Below are positions 31,501-44,100 of a stretch of DNA of 64,000 nt, piece after piece. The stretch lies in assembly GCA_033439295.1 (NCBI GenBank), contig JAVTLE010000010.1, positions 2,418,001 to 2,482,000 on the forward strand, read 5' to 3'. The stretch's first letter is position 1. Every line of letters starts with the position of its first letter. The position numbers and the translations under genes are program-made. This DNA comes from Deuterostichococcus epilithicus (taxonomy: Eukaryota > Chlorophyta > Trebouxiophyceae > Prasiolales > Stichococcaceae). The notes under the pieces are model-generated. The model searched no databases. It was given only the letters and a program-made list of their open reading frames with translations, and was not told the origin of the DNA.

Positions 31501-34500
31501 CGCACGGACACCAGCCAGTGCAGGATGCCTGGCAGGCAGGCAGCTGCAGGCAGTGGGTCCCCACAGCAGGCCAAGCAGGAGGCGGGCGCGTACTTGTTGA
31601 GCGTGAGCGTGCCGGTCTTGTCCGAGGCCAGCACCTCCACTCCCGACAGCTCCTCCAGCGCCGACAACCTGCGAGCAAGGCGCAGGTTGTCGCCCCAGGT
31701 TGGCAACTTTGGCACAAGCAAGGCTGAACGAGGCGCTTCATGAGGCAGCAAACAGCACTGACGAGTTGCCCGCTCTGCATCCTTGATGTGCCCGTGACTG
31801 AAGTTGCAGCGGCGCTCAGGGGCAAGGCTGACCCTGGAAGGTGCAACTGGAAGGTACAACTCAAGCGCAGACGTATCAGGGCAAGCACGGGTCGTGCATC
31901 TGTCAGTGCAAAGGGCGGAAAAACGCACCGGCTGACGATGGCCTTTTCTCTCACCATCTCCTGCGCGCCAATGGCCAGCACCGTGGTAGTTACCACCGGC
32001 ATGCCTGCAGCGCATCCCGCGAAGAGATTCCAGTGGCATCAGGCGAATCTGGTGTATCGTCATTTCAGGTTTGTCATGAACACGATTGCCCGCTGCTGGC
32101 ACAACCCTGACAGGGCTTGTCATCGCTGCGACAGCAGTCACGCAGGCGGCTTTGCCAATCATGCTGGCATGACCTGATGATGGCTTCCAGATCCAGCGCA
32201 CCGATGGGCACCACCGACACGAAGATGACGAAGAAGACGACGAAGCTGTAGCCGACCGGCTCCCCGCGCACCAGCAGCACGATGAAGATGGCCAGCACGC
32301 AGATGAAGGCAAAGACCCCAAAGGCAATGGTGACGCTGCCCAACACCTGGTGCATGGCGGCAGTAACACCCGTCAGCTCGATTCTGTTGTTTGTCATTGG
32401 GTTCCGGGATCAGGGTGTACTACCTACCTGTCATGTCCGGGCATGAAGCGCCGGCGGCGAGGCGACCTGGCGGGGGATAGTGACCCCCAAACTCAAGCGC
32501 CCTATCTGCCTACCAATACAACTAGAGCACCGACGCTCTGTTGAACCGGTTGGCCAGCCTCCCCACTGGATGCAGCCTGATCACATTTGGACGAATCAAG
32601 GGGTTGCGAGTCTGCACAACATGTCAGGCCGACGACAGGCCGCACAGGAACTCATCGCATGCACCTTCTGCAGGTGGCCGCGCTCCTCAGGGGCGCCCAG
32701 CAGCGCGATGGTCTTGCCGAAGAAGGTGTTGGGTCCCACTGCAGTGACCACCGCTTCCAGCTCCCCCTGTGTCACGCTCGCGCCCGACAGCACCTGCACA
32801 GCGGGTCGGACTGGTCTGTCAAAGCAGAGCAAGGCCGAGGGCGTTGCCACGTATTGTCCAATTCTTGCCTTTGTGCTTGATCTCGCAGCTGCCTCAAACG
32901 GAGCTGCCTCAAACCGCAGTCTCCATGCAAGGCAGCCATGCAAGCGGTCGCCTGCATGTGCACCAGCAATGGGCACTGGCATTTGTGGTAGCTGACTGGC
33001 ATTTGTGGTAGTGGCGAGGCAGGATGAGATGTGTTGTCCGCCATCTGGCAGACCTGGCATGGCAAGGGTTGAAGATTTGTCTGTGGGTGCTCACCGAGTC
33101 GCCTGGCTTGCGCGTCACAGGCAGCGACTCTCCGGTGAGCGATGATTCGTCGATCTTCATCGCCTCGCCTTTGCCGATCAGCTGCAAAGAGGCGGAGGCT
33201 GTCTTGTCAGCACATGCTGATGGCTGGCATGGTGGCAGTCTGGGCTGGCACACCTGCACACATGCAGGCATGCAACACTTGGGCGCTCGAGGTGCAGCAG
33301 GGAAGACAAACTGTGCACGACCATCAATCAGAGACCGCAGGCTCGACGGCAGCCTCGATGTAGACGTGACGGCACGGTCGGAGTGCTCTGATGCCACATA
33401 CTCGGCGTCAACGTAGGCAACATAGTCGGCGTTCAGATCCGCACCCGGCAGTCGGCAGGAATGACATCACCGCCCTTCAGCGCGATGATGTCGCCCATGA
33501 CCAGCTCCTTGACTTGCAGTTCACCCCACTTGCCGTTGCGCTTGACCATTGCGGTCGGCGCGGACAGCTCCTGAGCGCGAGAACCGTGGCCAGATGTGAG
33601 CTTAGGGCTGAAGAACCTGGATGCGTGCTCAGGGTGGGGCGCGCGCACTGCAGAAAGTACAGGTCGATAGGGCTTGCGCACCATCGAACCGCCCGGCTCA
33701 ATGTGACAGGCGCACCCATTTCACAGCTTCCTGCTAGACCATCCCTGCCGCCTCTGCTGCTGCTCAGCCATGGTGGACTGCGTAGCAACCGCCCCCACCC
33801 ATCCCTGCCTCCCCGTATTTTTAGATTTGTTTTTTTTCAGCTCACCTCCAGCTCTTTGATTGCGTTGCCGGCATTGCGGTCGCTGTAGTAGCCGGCCCAC
33901 ACAATGAGGTTGAGTTCGAAGAGCAGCAGCCCGAAGCTTGTCCAGCCGCGGCCGCCGTCGACCGGCACCGCCGCGCTCACCACCGCTGCAGCAACCTGCA
34001 GTGCAGGGAGGCGATCGTCAGTGCAGCACCCCCTGCACGGGGGGAGCTGGCAGGGGCGGCGTCCCGACGTGCACTGCCATGACCGGAATTCGTGCTTGGA
34101 TGAGTCAGCTGCATCAGACGGGCCCCAGCTGGTCGTAGTCTCCCAAAACACTCATCCATCTGTGCTGCAAGACTTCACGAGCGTGGGCAGCCTTGAATAC
34201 ATTGGGTCAATCCAATGGCGGATGCTTGCAGTAAAGCCTCAAATCATGCATCGTCAACGCATCATTGTGCGGACATGGCGTGAACTGCTGAAAGTATGAC
34301 TCTAGCAAAATGAAGGCGCACGATGAGGATGCAGATCCAGTCGCCAAAGCGCCGCGCGATCTTCTTCCACTCCGGCGTCTGCTTGGTTTTGACCTCATTG
34401 GCGCCAAAGCGCTCCCGCAGCTGCGCCACCTGATCGTCGCTGAGTCCATTCTCGGCGTTGGCGGGGTCGATGCCCTCAGGCCATTCTTTGGACGTCTCTG

Positions 34501-34627
34501 GCGACGGCGGCGGCGGGGCGTCTGAACGACCCGTGGATGGAGGTCCGGCTGCGGCGTTGCGGGCGGCAGGGGCTGGTGGCTCATGCAGAGGTGATGCGTT
34601 CACGGCATCGCCCTCGTTGGCAGGCAT
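25568..34627 (-). CDS. P-type plasma-membrane H+-ATPase (type IIIA)
   Basis: ATP-driven proton pump, 24 exons, 1018 aa; every junction closes in phase. Exons, right to left: 34322-34627, 33846-33995, 33445-33570, 33095-33181, 32665-32793, 32202-32346, 31929-32004, 31594-31668, 31224-31368, 30887-31006, 30416-30628, 29999-30139, 29522-29609, 29132-29238, 28776-28937, 28583-28636, 28155-28256, 27776-27868, 27487-27593, 27139-27257, 26744-26826, 26294-26428, 26016-26113, 25568-25763. Motifs: [15 protein letters not shown] (actuator), [12 protein letters not shown] (M4 proline), phosphorylation site [11 protein letters not shown] (Asp about 356), [29 protein letters not shown], and [20 protein letters not shown]. 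The extended C-terminal domain after the last membrane helix is Arg/Ser-rich and ends GTGQEKKQ; it lacks the plant YTV terminus. All donors are GT, many GTGCGN. The start ATG at 34627 precedes a Pro/Ala-rich N terminus with [18 protein letters not shown]. Confidence 0.95.
26568..26612 (+). repeat. G-rich tract (G-quadruplex candidate) in H+-ATPase intron
   Basis: Long stretch of G runs of 3-6 separated by single T or A, on the + strand (template strand of the H+-ATPase gene), within the intron 26429-26743. Confidence 0.85.
32975..33011. repeat. Tandem duplication, 17-bp unit, H+-ATPase intron 4
   Basis: ACTGGCATTTGTGGTAG at 32975-32991 and 32995-33011, identical, 20-bp period. Confidence 0.9.
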
Positions 34628-36495
34628 ACCCTGCAGCATGACGCAGCGAGAACAGACTTGAACTCTGTGCAGGCTGCGGCACCAGCATGATGACACATGG
34701 TTGTGGCAACGAACTCAGGCCACCTGCGCTGCATCACAATTCACCATGAACTCCGCCTGCTCAACTTCGCGAAAACGTTTCGTATGAGAGTTGATTTCGC
34801 ATATCAGCAGCTTATATGCTTATGAGACCGTGAAGTCATCCGTTGCATCCTTGGTCCGCCCGTACTCACACCAGCTGCAGCCTTTCACGGAGCGCGCAGA
34901 GCAAAGCAGAACTCTTGAATAAAGATGCAAGCGTTGTCGAGTTGCGCGACGCCGGCATCCAGGCGGGCAAAAACACCGGCTGCCTCACCTACCGTTGGAA
35001 GCATATTGTCGCGTGGCATATACGGCGGACAGCAAGTCACTCGCTCACAAACGGAAATCTCCACTGCAAAGGTCCTCCGTTTTTGAAAGATGGCTTTAGG
35101 CGCGCGCGCGCGCCTGTTCGATTGATGCGCCGACCGGGATTGTGACCTTGTGGTGACTGATGCTCTGCGTCTTGTTCTGCGCCGTGGGCGAAGACCTCGC
35201 TGCTCAATCTAGCAACACACAGACTGAAATGATGCAGGCGAGCAAAGTACGTGACAAATGTATCTCGATGTGCGAGCGGCAAGGCCATGTGGCTTCCGAC
35301 TGTCTGACAAAACCTGAAGACCTTACAAAGAGTACATAAGAATTCCAACAGCTGGCGATGCACTGAGCAAATTTTAGGACAGCTGGAGCGACAGAGATAT
35401 CATCCCACGTGTGTTTGTGTAGCAGGGGGCAGGGACGTAGACGTACCTAGACACTGCACCCACGGCGATGCAAACGACTTCCAACGTATGGGCGGGTGGA
35501 TGCACTCAAGGGGGGTCGGCCAGGCATGAACATGATCAGCTCAATCAGGCAGGGTCGAGCTGACGGGGTAGGGACGGGGTTCATGCCCCATGCCGATGAG
35601 TGGTCATGGCCAGGAACCTGGTTGGAAAGGTAATATGTGGAAGCCCCGACACAGTTTTCAGCCTTCTCGTTTACGCCGTCGGTTTGCTACAGCCAGACAC
35701 AATCCACTTTCCACTAGCTAGATACATGGCATGCCCAGGCGGAAGTCCCGCGCAGCCAGCCAGTTGGTGCCCTCGCCGACACAGAAGAAACGATGAAGTT
35801 CTGCCGCTACCACCCCCCCGCTTCTGGGCGATGGGATGTCAGCTGCGCAAGCACGTCGCCAGCAACTGCTGAACCAGACGGAGCGGCAGGCAGCGACTGA
35901 CAAAGCGAAGAATGGTGAGGCACACAGTCTCATGACCACTAATCAAAAGGAACAGATGGAACCAGCTGTCATGATAACTGCACCAAACATGCACCCTGCC
36001 GCCCAGAGCATCAAGAGTCCATTAGTAGGTGCTCTGAAGCCGGCTTGACAAAATTCTGTCGATTTTGAGCTAGTAGACTGTCTTTGCATCAGAACTCTTC
36101 TCACTGCTGCTCTTTGACTGTACCTATGCTGCAGCAGTCCGTGTTCCCACATTATTGCAGTTGAAGCGGAAGCTGTGGTCTTCCACGCCTTGTCTGCCGA
36201 TGTGCTGCCGCGGCGTCGCTGTTGTGTTCAGCCGCGCGCCGCGATTGCTGCAGACCAAACCGTCGAGTCTGCACACACTTCGTGTGCAGCGCCGATCCGG
36301 CTCGCTGCTGCCTTGCTGCCATGCTTGCCGCTGCGCACGGCAGACCGGGCGCGGGTGCTGCCGCCATGGCTGCCGCTGCCGATGCTGTGCTGCTACTCAA
36401 GTAGCAACAGTACAGTTGTACTGCCAAGTGCTACTGGCGCTACTGGGGCGCGCCATCGCCGGCCCTTGCAGTTCCGCCCCTCTTGCCGCGGCACG
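34628..36495. other. Intergenic, H+-ATPase promoter side / cyclin 3' side
   Basis: About 1.9 kb, relatively AT-rich at 34740-35340 and 35630-36130. Minus-strand frames near 35940-36060 encode one short hydrophobic helix but no start, splice context or known family could be established. It should contain the H+-ATPase promoter. Confidence 0.4.
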
Positions 36496-37660
36496 TCAGG
36501 CGCAGAAATCGCGGCGACGGGTCTGCCAGCCGGCGGTGGGCGCCCAATCCAGGGCCTCCATGACGTGCAGCTCCACTGCCGCCACCACCCGCCGGTCCAG
36601 GCCCAACAGCTCGCCCACCTGGAAAACCAGGGCAGACAGCCGTCAAGTGAAGAGATGCCAGCACTTGCGAAACAAGATGGCTGATCAACCCTCGGATCGC
36701 AATGTGGCAGAAGCAGTGGCGCAGTGGCAGCAGAGCTTGCAACGGACACCTGCGTAATTGATGTGACCAGCCTGGCTGCGAAAACTTGGTTGTGATCACC
36801 CTGGCTGTGAACGTTCATGGCTGCGCGAATATTGTGGCTGGCAGATATCAAACGAAGCTGTGAAACTGCACCTTGGAGGCGGAAGGCAGCCCGCGACGAC
36901 GCTCCTCAAGCTTGGCGGCCACCCACAAGCAGCCTAGCAGCGCCGCCTGCCACGGCCGCGTTGCGCCCGCCGCCACCAGAGCCTCCAGGCGCACCTGCGC
37001 AGCGGCCCCGAGGGTTTCAGGGTTTAGGAACATTGCATCCTTCGGGGTGCTTGTCGCGACGGGACACCGAAGCAGTCGTCAAGGAGGAGCCGCAACAAGA
37101 GGCGGCAGGTTCCTGTCTGCCAAAGTTGATTCGAACTCGGAGCTTGCGGCCGGCAGAAGCCGGGAGGATCGCAGTGACGCACCCTGGGCTGCAGGCGCTT
37201 CCACATGTGCAGCGTCAGCAGCAGCGTCTCGCCGCGCCGCAGCAGCAGCGTGCGCGCCCACCGGGCCAGCAGCTCCGGTGCGCTGCCAGGGCAGGCCGCT
37301 GAAGGCGGTGCCGCCAGCGCCGGCGCCGGCAGTGCAGCAGCCGCCGCCGCCACGGAAAGCGGCTGCGCAGAGCGGGCGAGCAGCTGCTCGGCCGGGTGGG
37401 CTGCCGGAACATGCCGGCCCATGGCCAGGACAGGCAGGGGAGGCACCGGCCGCACTGCCGATGCGATGCGGTGGAGTCCCCCCGGCAATGCCGCTGCCGG
37501 CGGCGACGTGCCCAGCCTCGACGTGGAGTACAGCAGCCCGGCCCGCAAGCAGCCAGAGGCGGTCGCCACGGCTAGCGGCTGCACCTGCTGGATGCAGGGC
37601 AGGCCTCCACTCTGCACCACGCCGGCACCGGGGCCGAAGACCGCCTGCGGCTGCCGCTGC

Positions 37661-37697
<37 letters not shown>

Positions 37698-39484
37698 GCT
37701 GTTGCAGCTGCTGCCGCTGGTGCTGCTGCTGCAGCAGCAGCTGTTGCTGGACGGCCAGCTGCTGCCCGAAATTGTAGGCGGTGCTCGACTGGCGCGCCTG
37801 CTGCGGCTGCGCAGCCGGTTGCTGCTGCTGCTGCTGCGCTGCGGCGCCAGCGACGCCGCGCCTTGCCTTGGCGGCCGCCAAGAGGTTGCCGAAGCGCTGC
37901 ACGCTGTGGCGCGGGTGCAGCAGCTGCGCGGCCGGCCGCGCATGAAGGGGCGCCCCGCAACGATCCGAGACACTGCGGCGCAGGCGCGCAAGACTGACAG
38001 CGTCGCCAGCGCTGCCGCCCGGGTGGTGCCCTGGCACCATCGCCGGCACGTCGTAGCGCGGCGCCCAGGCGCCGCCGANGAGCGGCGGCCCGGCCGCGCC
38101 GGGTGCGGGGCCGGGCGCGCCGCCGTGCCGGGCAGCCGGCGCAGCAAGGCCGGCGTACGGCTGGCGGACAGCAGCCTGGCTGGCGGGCACGGCATGCGCT
38201 GCGGTGCAGGCGGCAGCGGTGTGGCTCGAGACGCCATGTGCATGGTAGGCGGCGGGCATGGTGGCCGACCTGCTGAGGGCGCGGGCGCGCTCCGCTGCGG
38301 CCGCGGCCGCCGCCCGCTGCGAGAGCACCAGCTGCGCGACGCCAGCATACAGGGCGGTCTCCTGCGCCGCCGCCGCCTGCAGCGCCGCCACGTCATGAGC
38401 CGCCCATGCGGAGGCCGCCGCATGCACCTGGCCTGCATGCTGCCGCTGCTGCAGCTGCTGCTGCTGCGGCTGCGCGTCTCTGGGGAAGGCCACTGGCGCG
38501 GGCCCGGCAGTAACGTCCTGAGGCTCCGCAAACAGCTCTGGCAGCGGCCCAGAGGCCGAGGCTGCACCGGCCAACACTGCAAACTGCACGAGGCTGGTAA
38601 AGCTGCACTCGGCGTCTGCGTCGCGGGTGGCCAGTTGCGAGCTGCCGCTGCCGGGGTGCCGTGGCGCCACGCTGGGCAGTGATGGCGGCAAGCTGGGAAG
38701 CCGCAGCAGGTCTGCGCTCGCGGGGGAGGCCTCCGCACCGCCGTCAGCGGCGGCGGCGGGCGGCGTGGGCCGTTCCGGCGCTGCAAAGCCGGTCGATGTG
38801 CTGTTGACACTTGCACTGCCAGCGGCAGGCTGTGCGTGGGCCGGGGGCGTGACGCGTCGACGCTTGCCTGCAGGCAGGCGCAGCAGGGGTCAGCAGGTGG
38901 GCGGCACGTCCTGAGTGTGGAGGACTGCGCTAGACATTTGGCTGTAATGTGGATGGCGCAGGAGGCAGCTGCCAGTCGAACAGCTGCGTTCACCCTCTTG
39001 ATCATGAAGCACTCACGAATGCGAAGCAGGGGCCCTACAGCCGGGTCGTCGGCCACAGACGCACCATGTGAGGCGGCGGCGCCGGGGGTGTGCGGCAGGA
39101 AGCTGAGCTGCTGCGGCACAGCAGAGTCTGGGCTGTCCTGGCTGGATTTGAGGATGTCCCGGCTGGAGGCTGCGGCGGCGGACTGCAGGAGCGCGGCCTC
39201 GGCAGACTGCAGCAAGTGTTGGGTCGAGCCGCCGGCTGCACAGTCTTTGCGCTTCCGGCAGCTGCCGGGCTGAGCACTGAGCGCGCCACCTGAGGCCTGC
39301 GTTGAGATCAGACGTTTGTGAGGTTCAGTACTGCTCAAATCCCACCTGCGAGGGAGGTTGCATTGACCAGAGCAACAAGCATGCAGAACGTGATGCGATG
39401 CACGTCATGCACGTATGCTTGCTTTCCGCGAGTTGCTGGCGCCGCACCTGCTGACAGAGATGCTGCTGCGACCTCTCCTGCCAT
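36496..39484 (-). CDS. Cyclin-fold protein with poly-Gln N-terminal region
   Basis: Five exons: 39448-39484 (ATG 39484), 39017-39289, 37183-38867, 36872-36994, 36496-36618; 746 aa, all in phase. Residues 1 to about 660 are low complexity: a basic KRKD and KRRR stretch (possible nuclear signals), Ser/Ala-rich parts, and several Gln tracts including eleven in a row. The last ~100 residues read as one cyclin fold: LLLRRGETLLLTLHMWKRL, then QAALLGCLWVAAKLEER, then VGELLGLDRRVVAAVELHV with MEALDWAP, and the protein stops 14 residues later. The helix pattern and the CLW-A-KLEE and DRR...E-HV-EALDW motifs are those of cyclins; a second cyclin fold is absent. The kinase partner is unknown. The first exon is the least certain part; without it the frame has no ATG. 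One ambiguous base (N at 38079) affects one residue. Divergent with the BtuF-like gene. Confidence 0.75.
37663..37695 (-). repeat. (CAG)11 trinucleotide repeat, coding poly-Gln
   Basis: Eleven uninterrupted CTG units on +, read as CAG (Gln) in the cyclin gene on -. Confidence 0.95.
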
Positions 39485-41152
39485 GCGAAGGCGCTGGGCT
39501 GGGCGGCAAGCCGCGGCTGCATCGCCAAGGCCGTCATAGGTCGACCTGAGGCGCTGGAGGAGTATCAGCCAAGCGGCGCCAGCGCCAGCCGGCGGCTCAG
39601 GCACGCCGCTGCATGTCGGCAGAGCTTACTGTCCTCGGCGGGTGCAAGGCCCGAGCGGTAAATACCTGCGGCGTGAGAGAAAGCCAATGGGACAAGCACG
39701 ACTGTAAATGTCAGCTGGATCAGTGCCGCGCAGCAATGCAGGTCGGGATGGCGCACGCCAAGCGCGACGCAGAGGCCGAATTACGAGCATCCGACCCTAA
39801 GGCATTGCACTGCAAGTCTTGGGCGGGGGCTCGGACCATCCCGGACCGGCCAATAGCAAAACGGCTCCAAAAGGCACACCCCAGCCGGAGGAACTTCTTG
39901 CCGACGGCTTTCCAGCCAGGCGATGTCTTTCAGGTGCAGCGCGTCACAGTGCCGCGCCGCCTAGGGCCGAGCGTCGCCAAGTGGCAGCCTGTCCACTTCC
40001 CGCAATACCAGCGGATGACACACGAAGCCGTGTGGGCCAATCCGACAGTAGCCGCGGCTGGCGCATCGGGGTAACGCCAGCGGCGTGGATCTGAACACTG
40101 AGCAGCTGAGCTCCATGAGCGATCGACGCGCCCACGGCGGTCTCTTCTGACATCTGCCAGCTTGCCCCCCTGCACGCATCAAGGCCGCACCTCCGACAGT
40201 CCCCCGTGCGCACCCTTGGGCCTGGGACCCCCCGCCCAGAGGGTCATCGGGCAGCAGCGAAGCGGCTTTCTACCGTTGCCATAGCGAGCTGAGAGCAATG
40301 GCTGCGGGGCTTGGGCGGCCGCGTCTTGCAGCCATACAACACATGTCAGCTCTCACTGTACTGCAACGCATCGAACGCGACGCGGATGCCAGGGTGGAGA
40401 TGCCGCCCGGCGATGGAGGCATTGGGCGTTTCTTTGGTGCTGGGTCACCACCTTGAGGCGCGAAGCGTCTCTGAAGGGTGCATCTTCAAGCAGAGCCATG
40501 CGTACCACTTGCCCCCAGGCAGCGGCTGCGGAGTCCCCTAGCTCGCACCCAACCCCAACCCGGTACGTCAGCGCCGCGCGCCGCTGCAGCGCACCGCTAA
40601 AGCTGTCTGGGCAGAAGGGAGGCCAGGCGCTGATGTAGCTGGGCCTCATTCGGCACAGGGACCTCCTCTGGGATGCCCTGGTAGCTGGTACTATGACGCC
40701 CCGCACAACAAAACTCTCTCCGCGGCCTTGAGTCCGCATCAGAGAAGTCCAGACCGTTACAGAAGGAGGCGCATTTGCACGGATATCGCCGGAGTTTGCG
40801 GGGCCGACGAGCCTCCAAGAATACTCACTGCGTACGAAAAACACCCGCTTGCGCGCCACGCCTCGCGCGTCCAGTCTCACGCACACAATGTTCCAGCGCT
40901 GGCAATTGGTCCGCCCGTCGCGTTTTGCCTCCTGCCGGGACTTCCTCTTGGCACTCGTGTCTCGTGGGCCCCTCGTCGTAAACCGTCATCGAGATCTCGT
41001 CCGGCAGCCACGTCAGAATGACGTCAGACTGTCAGACAATAACATCACAACACCAATATCTTCCAGGAGGAGGAAACTACCCCCATCCTCACACGACACA
41101 TCCAAGTCCGCTCGGACGAAAGCCAGCCCCTTGCACGCACGACACGTCCAAG
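39485..41152. other. Divergent spacer cyclin / BtuF-like gene, with unresolved minus-strand frames
   Basis: Contains promoters of both flanking genes. Minus-strand frames near 40885-41030 (with TWLPDEISMTVYDEGP and a GTGCGT donor at about 40886) and a 177-codon frame at 40353-40886 could be pieces of another gene, but I could not join them or recognise a domain. Confidence 0.3.
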
Positions 41153-44100
41153 ATGGCTGCGCAGGGCACCAAACGCGGCAAGAGGCCGCTGAGGATCGTG
41201 TCCCTGTTGTCAGGTAATGCCTCCTCAGCCGGCGCTGCAGATGCCCAAAGGGTGCACCTCCCAGAGAGTGCATTCTTGCGAGTGGCCCTTATGATACCGA
41301 CATGTCCACCTTCCCTGCATTCCGTTCCCAGGGTGCGCACTCACCTCGCCTGCATCTTGCGCACCCTGCAGCATCCACGGAGATCGTGGCGCGGCTGGGC
41401 ATGGCGCAGTTCTTGGTCGGCATCAGCCACGAGTGCGACTATCCGGCTAGCATCATGCAGGTCCGTGCACCCTCCCTCCTGTCGCATGCCCGCCGCCGCC
41501 TCTCAGGCTTTGTCAACTATATGTTGAATCAATGCACACTCTCCAACGCAATGCAGCTACCCAGCTGCTCGGAGCCGAACATGGACCCGGACGCGCCCAG
41601 CGTCGCCATTGACACCGCAGTGCGAGACATCGTGAAGGTGGCGCGCCGTTGCTGTGTCACTGGTCATTCTATCGGCTTCTGCATGCTTTCAATGCTGGTA
41701 GTGGTGCACGTCTCGGCTGAGATCAATCCCATCTCATCTCTGCAGGCTGGTCGCTGTGTGTACACGATCTATGCCGACAGGTGGGTGCACAGCTGCTGTC
41801 TGCTGGCCACCGTGATCCAAAGTCTTAGGCCACCAAAAGAGGCCTCGAACAGCGCTGATGCTCTCCAATCGCTCATCGCTGCATGTGTCGCTGTTCCTGC
41901 ACCGCTCAGCGCGCCAGCGTGGCGAGCTCGGCAGGCCTGCGGGCCGCGTCAGCATGGTGGTGGGTCAACAGCGCACACCAGACATTCTGGCGCCGCGCAG
42001 GCTGGCGGAGCTGGCGCCGAACGTCATCATCACGCAGGACCAGTGCCGCGTGTGCGCCGTGTCGGAGCCGCAGCTGCGTGAGGCCGTGGACTCTTGGGCC
42101 GCTGCATGCCAGGTAGGCAGGGTTTAGGGGTCTAGGAGTCGCCCAGCTCTCCTCGGGAGCAGCGCCCTGCGGCTGCTGGCACGGAACCTGCCCGGAAGCA
42201 CACCCCGCTGGGCCATTGCCGTGAAGAAACGTCGGGCTGCGGTTTCAGCTCTAGGCTCTGGCACAGGGGTGCCAGCCTGCTGGGTAGGTCGTGTGGGGTG
42301 GTGCCAGCCTGCATTATGGGAGGCCCGGCATGATGACTTTCAGGCGGTTTGCACATGGCCCATCAGCGCCCGATCTGTGGGCGATTTACCTCAGCTCCGT
42401 TCAGCTGCAGGCCATGAAGCACTCGTTTTATCCCTGCCTGCAGCAGCAGGCAATGGGGCAACACACTGTCTTGTACACCCACCCTGACACAGTGGCAGGC
42501 TGGCGGTACAGCCTGTTGATGCATCTCTGCACCGACGACAGTGCCTCTTGCTGCAACATTGGTGCAAAACCCCCTCTGATGCAGGCTCGATGCTGCCTGG
42601 CACGTAGAACAGTCTTGCAACCAACTGCTGCCCAAGGGCGCGGGAATGGCTGGGGCAGCGCGCGCGGCGGATCTCGCAGCATTAAAACTGGCGCTCATTG
42701 GGGGAAGCTCACCGTTCCCCGGAGCACAGATTGCCAATCAGAGCGATCAGACACTGTCACTCTGACAGCATCGCCTGCAGGCCCGCTGCAGGATGTGCAT
42801 GCTGGCAGCGAAGCCCAGCGCCAGAGCCGATTTCCGGGCGGCCGGCCCCGACGGCGCGCATGTGCAGGCCGCCTGCGGCACCCGCACCGCGCCCGCCGCG
42901 TGACGGGGAACCCTGCAACCTGTTGCAACAAGATGCTGGCGCGCTGCAGACAAGCTGCACCTGGAGTGGCGGCCAGGCGGTCGTCGGCGGCGGCGAGGTG
43001 CGCATCATCTCCCTGGTGCCGCACAGCCTGGCGGACATCCGCGGCGACGTCACCAACATCGCCGCGGCGCTGGGCGTGCCGGAACGGGGCGCTCGCGTTG
43101 CGGCGCAGATGGAAGCCACCATCCAGGTGTCTGTCTTGTTGCTGCAGATGGAGCTCTGCTGCTGCAGGGAATGCACGCTGCTGCGGCAAGCTGCCTGCGC
43201 CGGGCGATATTGGTGACATTGCCGCGGATGTCCGCCAGGCTCTGCCGCAGAGCATCCTGAAAAGGCATGAGAAAGCTTCAATCTCCTTCTACTGATGCTC
43301 TGCAGGCAGTGAGGGACGCGGTCGCGGCAGTGCAGCAGCCAGGGCCGCTGCCAAAGGTGGCGCTTATAGAGTGGATTGACCCCATCATGGGCAGCGGCCA
43401 CTGGTGCGCCCTGGCAATGTAGGATCTAGGGTCCGGAACTGTGGTCTTCAACCTGATCGAGGGCAGGATCACAGTGAAGCGCCCATCGGCTGGCGCCTGC
43501 GCCGGCCGTGATACTGCTGCGTGCGGTGGAGTGGCGCATGCCAAACCGTTCAATTCCCGATCTCAAGAGGCCCTGCAATGTCCTCTGATGGCACATTCGA
43601 CCTGCCACTGCTGGACTCGGTGTGTGCCGCCCAACAGCCAACGCAACCCCTGGCAGGCTGCAAGGCATGCGCCCCAAGCTGTACGGCAGTTGCAAAGCCA
43701 GCGACTCTAAGCCAACGACTCTATGCCTGGGCTGTGAAGTGCTGGAGTTGCCCTACAATCTAAACCGGAACCCCTACCGCTGCTCCTGGGCAGGCACCCT
43801 GAATTGGCGGAGGCGGCCGGCGCTGAGTGCCTCGCGGGCGACAAGGGCGGCCACGTTGCCACGCTCAGCCTGGCGGACCTCGCGGCATTGGAGCCGGACT
43901 GCATCCTCTTTGCACCCTGCGGTGCGCTGCTCTCAACACCTCTCCGTATGCGGCCTCGGAGCGAGTGCTGCCGCCAGGACGATCCCCGCGCAGTCAGGGT
44001 GTGCCTGAGGGGCGCTGTGCGGACACCGCGCCGAGCCTTGCCCCTGGAGGAACCGGTGGTGCGCCGCGTCCATGCGTGTCGCCTTTGCTGGCGGTGACTG

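Noticed and set aside
32161-32201. Extended H+-ATPase exon 6 ending in LDLEAIIR
   Set aside because: That donor (GTCATG) gives the wrong phase; the GTGCGC donor at 32201 yields the conserved [12 protein letters not shown] exactly.
37572-39338. 588-codon minus-strand frame overlapping the cyclin gene
   Set aside because: Only its first part coincides with cyclin coding; beyond 39017 it runs in the wrong frame through GC-rich, repeat-coded DNA, and its first codon is TTG, not ATG.
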